This document shows positions 42,897 through 51,984 of a DNA stretch of 64,000 bases, piece after piece (the stretch's first letter is position 1; each line of letters begins with the position of its first letter). Origin of the DNA: Pseudomonas pergaminensis (GTDB lineage: Bacteria > Pseudomonadota > Gammaproteobacteria > Pseudomonadales > Pseudomonadaceae). Where the stretch lies: the NCBI RefSeq assembly GCF_024112395.2, contig NZ_CP078013.2, forward strand, positions 5,736,501-5,800,500, in the 5' to 3' direction. Under the pieces are notes generated by a model. That model was given only the letters and a program-made list of their open reading frames with translations. It ran no database searches and was not told the DNA's origin. The position numbers were made by a program, and so were the translations under genes.

Positions 42897-43817
42897 ATGC
42901 CTTTGCCATTGATCTACCACGATGACTACAGCCCCGAGTTCCCGGCGGACCATCGGTTCCCCATGGACAAGTTCCGCCTGCTGCGCGACCACCTGGTGGA
43001 CAGCGGCCTGACCGAGGACAGCCAGTTGCTGCGCCCGCAACTGTGCACGCCAGAGATTCTGGCCCTGGCCCATGACAGGGGCTACATCGAACGCTACATG
43101 GGCGGCGAGCTGTCTCGCGAAGACCAACGTCGCCTCGGCCTGCCGTGGAACGAAGCCCTGGCCCGACGCACCGTACGTGCGGTCGGCGGCTCGATCCTGG
43201 CGGCGGAGCAGGCGCTGGAACACGGCCTGGCCTGCCACCTGGCGGGCGGCACCCACCACGCCCACTACGATTACCCGGCGGGTTTCTGCATCTTCAATGA
43301 CCTGGCGGTGATCAGCCATTACCTGCTGGCCAGCGGCCGAGTGAATCGCGTGCTGATCTTTGATTGCGACGTGCACCAGGGCGACGGCACCGCGCGCATC
43401 CTCCACGACACGCCGGACGCCATCACCGTGTCGCTGCACTGCGAAAAGAACTTCCCGGCCCGCAAGGCCCAGAGTGACTGGGACATCCCGCTGCCGATGG
43501 GCATGGGCGATGCCGATTACCTCAAGGTGGTGGACGACGCGCTCAATTACCTGCTGCCGCTCTACCAGCCCGACCTGGTGCTGTACGACGCCGGCGTCGA
43601 CGTGCACAAGGACGATGCCCTCGGTTACCTCAAGCTGACAGACGAAGGCGTGGCCGCCCGCGATGAAAGTGTGATGCGCCACTGCCTGGGCCGCGACATC
43701 CCGGTGATGGGCGTGATCGGCGGCGGCTACAGCAAGGACCGCCCGGCCCTCGCCCGCCGCCATGGCATCCTGCACCACAGCGCGCAACGGGTGTGGACGT
43801 CATCAGGCTGTCACTGA
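42897..43817 (+). CDS. Histone-deacetylase-family amidohydrolase
   Basis: 306-residue zinc amidohydrolase of the class IV/AcuC-like bacterial group. 'GGTHHAHYD' holds the paired active-site histidines, 'FDCDVHQGDG' gives Asp and His zinc ligands, 'DAGVDVHKDD' gives the second Asp, and 'GGGYSKD' the catalytic loop. Bacterial members deacetylate acetylated lysine side chains or small acetylamides. The ATG at 42897 yields 'MPLPLIYHDDYSPEFP', a standard start. Stands alone on the plus strand. Confidence 0.9.
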   Translation: MPLPLIYHDDYSPEFPADHRFPMDKFRLLRDHLVDSGLTEDSQLLRPQLCTPEILALAHDRGYIERYMGGELSREDQRRLGLPWNEALARRTVRAVGGSILAAEQALEHGLACHLAGGTHHAHYDYPAGFCIFNDLAVISHYLLASGRVNRVLIFDCDVHQGDGTARILHDTPDAITVSLHCEKNFPARKAQSDWDIPLPMGMGDADYLKVVDDALNYLLPLYQPDLVLYDAGVDVHKDDALGYLKLTDEGVAARDESVMRHCLGRDIPVMGVIGGGYSKDRPALARRHGILHHSAQRVWTSSGCH

Positions 43818-43827
43818 ACTGTGAGCG

Positions 43828-43964
43828 TTACCCACAATCCCTGTGGAACCACCTGTGGATAACTTGAGCGTAAGGGCCTGAAAGCCATTAGCCGTATGGC
43901 TTGTAAGAAACTGTACGTTTTTTGACCAGACACTTTTCCACAGCAGTGAAACGTTGTGGAACTT
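43828..43964. promoter_or_regulatory. Cluster of DnaA-box-like 9-mers upstream of the HrpK-like gene
   Basis: TGTGGATAA (43854-43862) is a perfect DnaA box on the minus strand, and TTTTCCACA (43934-43942) fits TTWTNCACA. TTACCCACA (43828-43836) has one mismatch. Two TGTGGAAC sites, at about 43842 and 43956, have two. TTCCACA and TGTGGAA near 43936-43961 also form a dyad. The 229-bp leader is less GC-rich than its neighbours. A control role for the gene at 44047 is inferred. Confidence 0.5.
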
Positions 43965-44046
43965 AGCGCCGGCGGCCGTTTTGCAACAAAACTGCCGCAC
44001 GCTGGCGTCACCTTGAAGGCCTATCCCGCTTTCAGAGTACCCCGCG

Positions 44047-47000
44047 ATGGCAACGTACAAGATCGGCAGCAACTCGACACCCGGCAATGACGACGCCCTG
44101 AAGAAAGTCGCCGCCACCTTCGACGCGGCAATGTCCCGCGCCCTGTCCGGTTTCAAGGAAGCCGCCCACCCCGGCAACTTCAAGGTGCTGGCCGTGACCG
44201 ACAACACCAAGGACCAGAAGATCGCCGACGTCAAAGCCACTGGCGACCAAGAAGCGATCAAGCGCCTCGACGACCCGAACCTGGCCGACATCAGCAACAC
44301 CGGCGTGCCGCTGGCCAACATCGCCAGCATCACCAAGATTTCCGATAACGTCCTGGAGCTGAAAACCCGCGACGGCAAGGACATCATCATTATCAAGCAG
44401 ATGACCCCATACCTGTTTGACGGCATGGCCGGCAAAGCCGACGCCGTGGACGCGCTGAACAAGAGCAAGGCCGACGGCTACCGCATCGCCCAGGCCGGTG
44501 ACACTGCACCGGGCCTGGACACCTACAAGGCCATCGGCCCGGCTGACGAAGTCGGGCCGGGGATGATTCGCTACGAAACCCTGTCGGGCGACAAGGTGGT
44601 CGTCAGTAAGGAAACCAACCTCGACCTGTACGAAAAAGTGAAGTCCGACGGCGAAACCTGGGGCCTGATCAACGACAGCAAGAACGAAGGCTACCGCCTG
44701 GCCAGTGCCGATGAAGCCGGCAGCGTGAGCCTGGTGGGCACCCCGGAAGAACTCGGCCACGGGCTGATCCGCTACGAAACCGCTTCGGGCGACAAGATCA
44801 TCGTGTCCCAGGCCATCAGCCCCGACCTGTACGCCTCGGTGGTGAAAGAATCCAACGGTATCTTTGGCGTCGACGGCGCCGTGGACACCAACTGGATCGA
44901 CAACTCCAAGTACGCCAGCGCCAAGGACTGGGACAAGATCGTCGGCAACACCAGCGGCACGCCAACCCAGGAAGAACGCGACCTCGACCGTCCGCGCGCC
45001 GCCTCGAAGATGCTCAGCGACAACTGGGACAAATGGGGCCTGCACGACCGCCCCATCGACTTCTCCAACCCGCCCGCCGACCTGCCGCCCGAAGCCCAGG
45101 CCTGCCTCAAGTACCTGGCCGGCAGCCCGAGCCTGATGAACGCCCTCGACAGCGGCGGCCTGGGCAAAAGCGACGGAGTAATTACTCACGCCGATGTGGA
45201 TAAGTTCATCAGCCAATCAAACAAGGACCTGTCGGCCGCCTCGAAGTCCTACGGCACCTTCCTCAGCAAGAACCCGGACGCCACAAACCTGGCCAAGGAA
45301 AATGCCAAGTCCGCCGCCATCGTCATGGCCAATATCTCCCTGGTAAGCAGCGCTGGCCCGGAAATGCAGGGGCCCAACCAGCGCGCCAACAACGGCAGCC
45401 TGAACACCGCCAACCTCAAGGCGATCAAGGATGACTCGGGCCTGAGCCCCGAGCTGACCGGCGCCGCAGGCTATTGGTCCACACCTGGCATGCTGCGCAC
45501 CCTCGACATGGCCGGCGACCTGCCCGCCACCGCCAAGGCCGACGGCATCACCCAACAGAAAAACATCGGCGCATGGCTGGAAAACCAGGCGCCCAAGGAC
45601 GACCACGGCGTGTTGATGATGCTCAGCAACGCCGCGGTACGCAGCTCGGTGGCCGACGTCGACACCTCCAAACTGACCAAGGACGTGCTCGAACACCCGG
45701 AGAACTACGACGGCAAGACCAAAGCCGCCGTAATGATGGAAATCAGCGACGCCCGCGCGCGCATGGCCGCCAGCGATAAAGTGGGCGACGGCGACCTGTA
45801 TGCGGGGATTACGGCGGACACCGAATACCACCTCAACCCAACCAAATCCAAGGTCACCGACCAGCTCGATGCCGCCATCGGCAAGTTGTCCAGTGACCCG
45901 GATGTGAAGACCTTCCTCTCGCAAAACCAAGCGTCCGGCATGCGCGATATCGTCAACAGCGACCCGGCGATCAAGCATGAACTGCAGGCCTACCAGGACG
46001 GCCAGATCAACAGCGGCAATGTGCTCAACACCGCCCTGAACACCAAAGGGGCTGATGGCAAACCGCTGTCGCTCATGGACGCCCTGAGCCTGGCCGGCAC
46101 CGACGCCACCCTCACCGACCTGGCACTGGGCGGCGATGGGCATGTGGACCTCAGTGTCATCGCGCAAAAGTCCGGCAAGTCCGGGGACATCGAGCAGTTC
46201 TTCAAGGACCACATCCTCAACGGCAAGGACCTGGAAGACGCCCTCGCCCAGCCGAATGCCAACCCGATGACCGTCATCGGCCAGTACGCCGCCCACGCGG
46301 AATTGCTCAAAGAGTTTCTCGGCGACAAAGTCTCGGCCCAGGATTCGTCGACGGTGCAGCAGTACGTCAACCAGGCGGTGTCCGACTCCCTGGTCAACGG
46401 CGCCAACGACGACGTGCTCAAGGGGGCGTTCGGCGATGCCAATGGCAACTTCGACGAAGCCAAGACCACGGCCATCATCGAGAAAGCCATGGCCGACGAC
46501 CCGGAGATGTTCAAAGACGCCACGGGGGCGCAGATCAAGCCACAGGACGTGATCTCGTTGATCCGCTCGATGTGGGACGTGAACCGTCAGGGCCAGAAGA
46601 TCAGCGACGTACTGCCCAAGGCCGTGGACGGGCTGAAGCTCAACGCCAGCGATTCTTACAAACAAGGCCTGCTGCACATCGGCAGCGCCTTGCTGGCCGG
46701 CGGCGTACTGGCGGCGCGCTCGGCCACGGGCGGCAACAGCCCGGCGGACAACGCCGGGCGCGTGGCGGCGGGCATGCAGTTTGCCGGCCTGATTACCGAG
46801 GGCGGCACCAAGTACGCCAAGGAAGCCGGCTACGGCATGGCCTGGAAACCCACCCCGATCGACCCGAACAAACCCCAAGGGATCGGCGACTTCCCCACCG
46901 GCAAAATGGTGCAGAACACCGACGGCCTCAACCGCCTGGGCAACCTGGGCAAGATCGTCGGCGGCACCGGCAGCTTTATCGGCGGCGTGTTCGGCCTGAT

Positions 47001-47370
47001 CAGCGGGGTCAACAGCGCGTTTGCCGGGGATAAACTCAACGCCGGTTTCTCCCTCACTAGCGGCGCCCTGGGCACCGGCGCGGCAGTCGCCTCGATCATC
47101 GAAGGCGGCGCGGGCCTGTTCGGCATTGCCGATGCGGCGGCCATCGCGGGGACCTTCGCCGGCGTACTGGGTTGGGCCACCGCCGGTCTGGGCATCGTGA
47201 CCAGCTTTGTGTTCCCGATCATCGAGGTGGTGAAGCGGGAAAAACAACAGGACGCGTTCTTTGGCAACCTGGTGCCGACCCTGGATAAATATGGCCTCAC
47301 CGGCGGCCCGATCACCGACGCCGACCGCGCGGACGAGTACCCGCCGTACGCCAACACGGGTTTTGCCTGA
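44047..47370 (+). CDS. Large HrpK/NopX-like putative translocator or effector (orphan)
   Basis: 1107 residues, no signal peptide. The N-terminal third has two tandem repeats of about 71 residues (144-214 and 215-285, 'GYRIAQAG' / 'GYRLASADE', each with 'GxGMIRYETLSGDK'), plus a worn third copy before them. The middle has EF-hand-like loops ('LDSGGLGKSDGVITHADVDK', about 368-387; 'LDMAGDLPATAKADGIT', about 487-503). The last ~250 residues are glycine/alanine-rich and hydrophobic with several possible membrane segments, followed by a charged tail. This layout resembles HrpK1/HrpF/NopX translocators of type III systems. No secretion genes flank it, so function is uncertain. Confidence 0.72.
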   Translation: MATYKIGSNSTPGNDDALKKVAATFDAAMSRALSGFKEAAHPGNFKVLAVTDNTKDQKIADVKATGDQEAIKRLDDPNLADISNTGVPLANIASITKISDNVLELKTRDGKDIIIIKQMTPYLFDGMAGKADAVDALNKSKADGYRIAQAGDTAPGLDTYKAIGPADEVGPGMIRYETLSGDKVVVSKETNLDLYEKVKSDGETWGLINDSKNEGYRLASADEAGSVSLVGTPEELGHGLIRYETASGDKIIVSQAISPDLYASVVKESNGIFGVDGAVDTNWIDNSKYASAKDWDKIVGNTSGTPTQEERDLDRPRAASKMLSDNWDKWGLHDRPIDFSNPPADLPPEAQACLKYLAGSPSLMNALDSGGLGKSDGVITHADVDKFISQSNKDLSAASKSYGTFLSKNPDATNLAKENAKSAAIVMANISLVSSAGPEMQGPNQRANNGSLNTANLKAIKDDSGLSPELTGAAGYWSTPGMLRTLDMAGDLPATAKADGITQQKNIGAWLENQAPKDDHGVLMMLSNAAVRSSVADVDTSKLTKDVLEHPENYDGKTKAAVMMEISDARARMAASDKVGDGDLYAGITADTEYHLNPTKSKVTDQLDAAIGKLSSDPDVKTFLSQNQASGMRDIVNSDPAIKHELQAYQDGQINSGNVLNTALNTKGADGKPLSLMDALSLAGTDATLTDLALGGDGHVDLSVIAQKSGKSGDIEQFFKDHILNGKDLEDALAQPNANPMTVIGQYAAHAELLKEFLGDKVSAQDSSTVQQYVNQAVSDSLVNGANDDVLKGAFGDANGNFDEAKTTAIIEKAMADDPEMFKDATGAQIKPQDVISLIRSMWDVNRQGQKISDVLPKAVDGLKLNASDSYKQGLLHIGSALLAGGVLAARSATGGNSPADNAGRVAAGMQFAGLITEGGTKYAKEAGYGMAWKPTPIDPNKPQGIGDFPTGKMVQNTDGLNRLGNLGKIVGGTGSFIGGVFGLISGVNSAFAGDKLNAGFSLTSGALGTGAAVASIIEGGAGLFGIADAAAIAGTFAGVLGWATAGLGIVTSFVFPIIEVVKREKQQDAFFGNLVPTLDKYGLTGGPITDADRADEYPPYANTGFA

Positions 47371-47391
47371 GTACGTTTTGCCTAACGGCAC

Positions 47392-47429
47392 GGGGCGCGC
47401 ATTGCTTACAATGGGCGCCCTTTGTTTTT
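47392..47429 (+). terminator. Possible terminator after the HrpK-like gene
   Basis: GGGCGC (47393-47398) and GCGCCC (47415-47420) can pair, followed by TTTGTTTTT. The 16-base loop is long, so this is a moderate-quality terminator. It lies 22 bp after the stop codon. Confidence 0.5.
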
Positions 47430-47443
47430 GACCAGGCCTGCCG

Positions 47444-48670
47444 ATGTCCGCTACTGCTCCTTCCCACGTTGCCATTATCGGCGGCGGCCCTGCCGGGCTG
47501 ATGGCCGCCGAAGTCCTGAGCCAGGCGGGCGTGCGGGTGGACCTGTACGACGGCATGCCCTCGGTGGGGCGCAAGTTTCTGCTGGCCGGCGTGGGCGGCA
47601 TGAACATCACCCACTCCGAGGACTACCCCGCGTTTCTGTCGCGCTACGCCGAACGTGCGCCACACATGGCGCCATTGCTGCGCGCATTTGGGGCCGAGGC
47701 GTTGTGTGAATGGATCCACGGTTTGGGGATCGAGACCTTTGTCGGCACCTCGGGCCGGGTATTTCCTACGGATATGAAAGCCGCCCCGCTGCTGCGCGCC
47801 TGGCTCAAGCGCCTGCGTGACCAAGGCGTGGTTATCCACACCCGTCATCGTTGGCTGGGCTGGAATGCCGAGGGCGACTTACTTATCCACAGCCCCGACG
47901 GCGAAAAAACGGTCCACAGCGATGCCGTGCTGCTGGCCCTCGGTGGCGGCAGTTGGTCGCGCCTGGGTTCCGACGGTGCGTGGCTCAAGTTGCTGGAAGA
48001 TCGTGGCGTACCCTACGCCCCGCTGCAACCCAGCAACTGTGGCTTCGAGGTGTCGGCCTGGAGCGAGCTGATGGTCAGCAAGTTCGCTGGCGCACCGTTG
48101 AAAAACGTCGCCATCGGGCTGGGGGATGACGAGCCTCGCCTGGGCGAATGCGTGGTCACCGCGACGGGGATCGAGGGCAGCTTGATCTACGCGCTGTCGG
48201 CGCCGATCCGGGAAGCGATCAACCGCGATGGTTCAGCCACCGTGCATATCGACCTGTTGCCGAGCAAGCCATTGGACAAAGTCCAGGCAGCCTTGGCAAA
48301 ACCCCGTGGCTCTCGCTCGATGAGCAAGCATCTGCACAGTCAGTTGGGGTTGGACGGCGTGAAGGCCGCGCTGCTGCGTGAGTTGACGCCTGCCGAGCAC
48401 TTCACCGATCCGGCGCAATTGGCGGTGGATATCAAGGCGCTGCCCTTGACCCTGGTGAAGACCCGGCCGATGGATGAGGCGATCAGCACCGCGGGTGGCG
48501 TGCCGTTCGAGGCGCTGGATGAGCGATTGATGCTCAAGCCATTGCCGGGGGTGTTCTGTGCGGGGGAGATGCTGGACTGGGAAGCGCCAACGGGCGGGTA
48601 TCTGTTGACCGGGTGTTTTGCCAGTGGCAGAGCGGCTGGGCGGGGGATGTTGGAGTGGCTTCACCGCTGA
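47444..48670 (+). CDS. FAD/NAD(P)-binding flavoprotein, BaiN/HI0933 family (TIGR03862 type)
   Basis: 408 residues. Rossmann motif 'VAIIGGGPAGLMAAEVL' (9-25) binds FAD. 'GRKFLLAGVGGMNITH' and the C-terminal 'AGEMLDWEAPTGGYLLTGCF' are hallmarks of the HI0933-like flavoproteins, some of which reduce unsaturated ring compounds (BaiN). The reaction here is unknown. It follows the HrpK-like gene by 73 bp; the terminator between suggests separate transcription. Tandem repeats begin right at its stop codon. Confidence 0.9.
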   Translation: MSATAPSHVAIIGGGPAGLMAAEVLSQAGVRVDLYDGMPSVGRKFLLAGVGGMNITHSEDYPAFLSRYAERAPHMAPLLRAFGAEALCEWIHGLGIETFVGTSGRVFPTDMKAAPLLRAWLKRLRDQGVVIHTRHRWLGWNAEGDLLIHSPDGEKTVHSDAVLLALGGGSWSRLGSDGAWLKLLEDRGVPYAPLQPSNCGFEVSAWSELMVSKFAGAPLKNVAIGLGDDEPRLGECVVTATGIEGSLIYALSAPIREAINRDGSATVHIDLLPSKPLDKVQAALAKPRGSRSMSKHLHSQLGLDGVKAALLRELTPAEHFTDPAQLAVDIKALPLTLVKTRPMDEAISTAGGVPFEALDERLMLKPLPGVFCAGEMLDWEAPTGGYLLTGCFASGRAAGRGMLEWLHR

Positions 48671-49050
48671 GATTTGCGGTGAATTCCGAGCCGCCTTCGC
48701 GGGCAAGCCCGCTCCCACCTTTGACTGCATTCCAATGTTGGAACTCGGTCAAATGTGGGAGATTTGCGGTGAATTCCGAGCCGCCTTCGCGGGCAAGCCC
48801 ACTCCCACCTTTGACTGCATTCCAATGTTGGAACTCGGTCAAATGTGGGAGATTTGCGGTGAATTCCGAGCCGCCTTCGCGGGCAAGCCCGCTCCCACAT
48901 TTGACTGCATTCCAGTGTTGGAACTCGGTCAAATGTGGGAGATTTGCGGTGAATTCCGAGCCGCCTTCGCGGGCAAGCCCGCTCCCACCTTTGACTGCAT
49001 TCCAATGTTGGAACTCGGTCAAATGTGGGAGCTGGCTTGCCTGCGAAGAG
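48671..49050. repeat. Four tandem 90-bp REP-bearing repeats
   Basis: Units begin at 48671, 48761, 48851 and 48941, exactly 90 bp apart, each starting GATTTGCGGTGAATTCCGAG. Each holds a REP core (GGGCAAGCCCGCTCCCACC) and ends AACTCGGTCAAATGTGGGA. A partial REP of a slightly different type follows. Copies differ at only a few bases. It fills the gap between the flavoprotein and rhlE; frames seen here on both strands are artefacts of the 90-bp period. Confidence 0.95.
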
Positions 49051-49072
49051 GCCATCAGCAGCGCTGAAAAAC

Positions 49073-50407
49073 TTACTTCTTCTTACGCGGCCCGGTATTG
49101 AACACCGGCACCTTGCGCACCGGCTTGATCGACGGCTCAGCCGGCGCGACGTCGCCGCTGTCCACCCACTTGCCCAGGTTGCGCTTACCGCCCCCACCCG
49201 ACGCTTTAGGCTTCTTCGGTTTTTTCGGTTTCTTCACCACCTGCCCGCTGGCATCGGTGTCCGGCACACGATGCTCCGGCTCGAAGTCCGGCTCCATCTT
49301 GCGGGTCAAGGTCTGGCGCGTCAGCATTTCGATGGCCGACAGCATGTTGACTTCATCGGCACACACCAGGGAAATCGCTTCCCCGGTGTTACCCGCACGC
49401 CCGGTACGGCCGATGCGGTGAATGTAGTCCTCGGCCACGATCGGCAGGTCGAAGTTGACCACCAGCGGCAGGTCTTCGATATCCAGGCCACGGGCCGCCA
49501 CGTCGGTGGCCACCAGGATCTGCACTTCGCTGGATTTGAAACGGTCAAGCGCGCGTTGGCGGGTAGCCTGGGGCTTGTCGCCATGGATGCCGTCGGCATT
49601 GATGCCCAGGCCCTGCAACTTATCCACCAGCGCGTCCACGCCGTTACGGGTCTTGGCGAACACCAGCACCTGCTTCCAGCGGCCTTTGCGCATCAAGTGC
49701 ACAAACAGCTCCGGCTTGCGCTTCTTGTCCACCGGCACCACCCATTGCTTCACGGTGTTGGCGGCGACGTTGCGCGGGCTGACTTCGATGCTCAGCGGGT
49801 CGTTGAGCATCTGCCCCGCCAGCAGGCGTATGTCATCGGAGAAGGTCGCGGAGAACAGCAGCGTCTGGCGCTTTTTCGGCAGCATGCGATAAATGTTCGC
49901 CAGCTCTTCGGAGAAGCCCAGATCGAGCATGCGGTCGGCTTCGTCCAGCACCAGGGTTTGCAGCTGGTTGAGTTTCAGTGCGTTCTGGCGGAACAGGTCG
50001 ATCAGGCGGCCAGGCGTGGCGACCAGAATGTCGACGCCCTTGCGCAGCTTCATCATCTGCGGGTTGATGCTCACGCCGCCGTACACCGCGTAAGTGGTCA
50101 GCGGCAGGTGTTGCGCGTACTCGGCAACGCTGGCGTGAACCTGCTCGGCCAGCTCGCGGGTCGGGCACAGGATCAGCGCGCGCGCTGAGTTGGCGGCGAC
50201 TTTCGGCCCTTCCATCGTCAGCAGCTGCAGCAGCGGCAAGGCAAAACCGGCGGTCTTGCCGGTGCCGGTCTGGGCCGCAGCCATCAGGTCGCGACCGGCC
50301 AGCACTGCCGGTATGGCTTGCGCCTGCACCGGCGTAGGGGTCTGGTAGCCAAGCGTCTCAAGGGCGCGCAGCAAGGGTTCGATCAGGCCAAGGGTGGCGA
50401 AAGTCAT
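49073..50407 (-). CDS. rhlE: DEAD-box RNA helicase RhlE
   Basis: 444-residue ATP-dependent RNA helicase. Q motif 'FATLGLIEPLLRALETLGYQ', motif I 'AAQTGTGKTAGF' (44-55), 'PTRELAEQ', motif II 'DEAD', motif III 'SAT', 'VATDVAARGLDI', and motif VI 'HRIGRTGRAG'. The C-terminal tail is basic and lysine/proline-rich ('KKPKKPKKPKASGGGGKRN'), as in pseudomonad RhlE, and probably binds RNA. The family has roles in ribosome assembly and mRNA decay, and RhlE is important in the cold. Confidence 0.93.
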   Translation of the reverse strand: MTFATLGLIEPLLRALETLGYQTPTPVQAQAIPAVLAGRDLMAAAQTGTGKTAGFALPLLQLLTMEGPKVAANSARALILCPTRELAEQVHASVAEYAQHLPLTTYAVYGGVSINPQMMKLRKGVDILVATPGRLIDLFRQNALKLNQLQTLVLDEADRMLDLGFSEELANIYRMLPKKRQTLLFSATFSDDIRLLAGQMLNDPLSIEVSPRNVAANTVKQWVVPVDKKRKPELFVHLMRKGRWKQVLVFAKTRNGVDALVDKLQGLGINADGIHGDKPQATRQRALDRFKSSEVQILVATDVAARGLDIEDLPLVVNFDLPIVAEDYIHRIGRTGRAGNTGEAISLVCADEVNMLSAIEMLTRQTLTRKMEPDFEPEHRVPDTDASGQVVKKPKKPKKPKASGGGGKRNLGKWVDSGDVAPAEPSIKPVRKVPVFNTGPRKKK

Positions 50408-50455
50408 GTGTTTACCGTAGGAAAAATTCAGCGCAAGGGCGTAATGCGCCGCAGT

Positions 50456-51352
50456 TTACCTTATTTCCGGCTTGGGCTTGCGCCACTGGGGCAGGCTGAT
50501 CAACAGCACGGCGCTGATGATCACCAGCATGGCCAACGCCTCTTCCAGGCCGATGGTCTCGCCGATGAACACGATCCCCAGCAACACCGCGACCGCCGGG
50601 TTGACGTAGGCATAGCTGGTCGCCGCCGCCGGGCGCACGTGCTTGAGCAGGTACATATAGGCGTTGAAGGCGATGATCGAGCCAAACACCGTCAGATAGG
50701 CCAGGGCCAGCCAGCCTTCCAGCGGCGGCGTGGCCTGCAGGCGTTCACCGGATAGCGCGCTGACGAACAACAGCGCCACACCGGCGACCAGCATCTCCGC
50801 AGCACTGGCCATGGCGCCCAGGGGCAACGGCAATTGCCGGCTCCACACCGAACCAAACGCCCAGGAAGCCGCCGCCACCAACAGCAACACAGCACCCATA
50901 GGGCTCGACTGCAACGTGCTGCCCATATTGAGCATGGCGATGCCGATGATCCCCAGAATCACCCCCGCCCACTCCAAGCGAGTGTTGCGCGCGCCCCAGA
51001 AATACCCACACAGCAAGGTGAACAACGGCACCGTCGCCACGGCCAGCGCCGCCACGCCGGACGACACCCCCATGTGTTCCGCCACGCTGACACCGCCATT
51101 GCCCACGGTGAGCAGCAAAAGACCAATCATCCCGGCTGCTTTCCACTGCGGCCACGTCGGTGCCGGCACCCCACGCCAGCGCAGGAAGCCATACATCAAC
51201 GCCCCCGCCGTGCAAAACCGAATCCCCGCCAGCAACAACGGCGGCCAGTACTCCACGCCGATGCGAATCACCAGATAGGTGGACCCCCAGATCACATACA
51301 GCGCAAAAAAGGCGGCGATCAACGGTAAGGGAAAGCGACGTGGGCCAGGCAT
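50456..51352 (-). CDS. yedA: DMT/EamA transporter (YedA-like)
   Basis: 298 residues, ten helices in two EamA halves. 'IWGSTYLVIRIGVEYWPPLL' near the N-terminus and 'YLLKHVRPAAATSYAYVNPAV' in the second half match the YedA branch. Divergent from an Lrp-family gene across 160 bp, a common arrangement in which the Lrp regulator controls an amino-acid exporter; whether that holds here is inferred. The substrate is unknown. Confidence 0.87.
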   Translation of the reverse strand: MPGPRRFPLPLIAAFFALYVIWGSTYLVIRIGVEYWPPLLLAGIRFCTAGALMYGFLRWRGVPAPTWPQWKAAGMIGLLLLTVGNGGVSVAEHMGVSSGVAALAVATVPLFTLLCGYFWGARNTRLEWAGVILGIIGIAMLNMGSTLQSSPMGAVLLLVAAASWAFGSVWSRQLPLPLGAMASAAEMLVAGVALLFVSALSGERLQATPPLEGWLALAYLTVFGSIIAFNAYMYLLKHVRPAAATSYAYVNPAVAVLLGIVFIGETIGLEEALAMLVIISAVLLISLPQWRKPKPEIR

Positions 51353-51512
51353 TGGGCGGCTCTATGGCAGGAGATGGGAGGCTTATTCTAAAAAGACAGG
51401 TCGTTAAACATAAGTTACAAAACCTGTTTAAAACGCCAATACACTTTTCAAAGCATGGTTGTGAAGGCTATAAACCGTGTTTTCGAAAGCCACGCGCAAC
51501 GGGAGCCTTCTC

Positions 51513-51974
51513 ATGGACAAATACGACCGCATGCTCCTCAGCGCCCTGCTCGAAGACGGCCGCGCGTCCTACGCGCAACTGGCGCGCACGGTAAACCTCT
51601 CCGCCCCCGCCGTGGCCGAGCGCGTGGCCAAGCTGGAGGCCAGCGGCGTGATCACTGGGTATCAGGCCAAGGTGGACCTGTCCAAAGTGGGGTTGCCGAT
51701 CCAGTGCGTGATTGAACTGCGGCTGACCAATCATGGCAGCCAGAAGGTGTATGACGCGTTGGCGGAAATCCCTGAATTGACGGAGTGCCATCGGGTGACC
51801 GGCGACCCGTGCGTGATCATGCAGGCAGCCGTGGGGTCGATGCCGGAGTTGGAGAACCTGATCAACCGGGTGGCCAAGTTCGGGTTCAGCAAGACCTCGA
51901 TTATTTTGTCGAGTGCGATAGAGCGGCGGGTACCGTTGGGGCAGTTGGAGGGCAATGGGAAAAATGGTGGCTGA
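51513..51974 (+). CDS. Lrp/AsnC-family transcription regulator
   Basis: 153 residues. N-terminal winged helix-turn-helix ('MDKYDRMLLSALLEDGRASY' and 'NLSAPAVAERVAKLEASGVI'), then the RAM ligand domain ('VYDALAEIPELTECHRVTGD'). The ATG at 51513 follows GGGAG; an upstream in-frame start is possible but adds atypical residues. It is divergent from the YedA-like exporter, which it may control. The intergenic region 51353-51512 is AT-rich compared with its surroundings. Confidence 0.9.
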   Translation: MDKYDRMLLSALLEDGRASYAQLARTVNLSAPAVAERVAKLEASGVITGYQAKVDLSKVGLPIQCVIELRLTNHGSQKVYDALAEIPELTECHRVTGDPCVIMQAAVGSMPELENLINRVAKFGFSKTSIILSSAIERRVPLGQLEGNGKNGG

Positions 51975-51984
51975 ACCGTAGCCA

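Noticed and set aside
45217..47610. 797-residue open frame on the minus strand, antisense to the HrpK-like gene
   Set aside because: It is a shadow frame caused by high GC at third positions; the translation is His/Val/Gly/Ala-rich with no family motif. The same holds for the antisense frame at 44032-45216.
48671..49030. Possible CRISPR array
   Set aside because: Repeats are contiguous 90-bp units without variable spacers and carry REP cores; no cas genes.
48534..49197. Repetitive open frames on both strands over the 90-bp array
   Set aside because: Same cause: the 90-bp period keeps frames open. They also run into the flavoprotein and rhlE genes.
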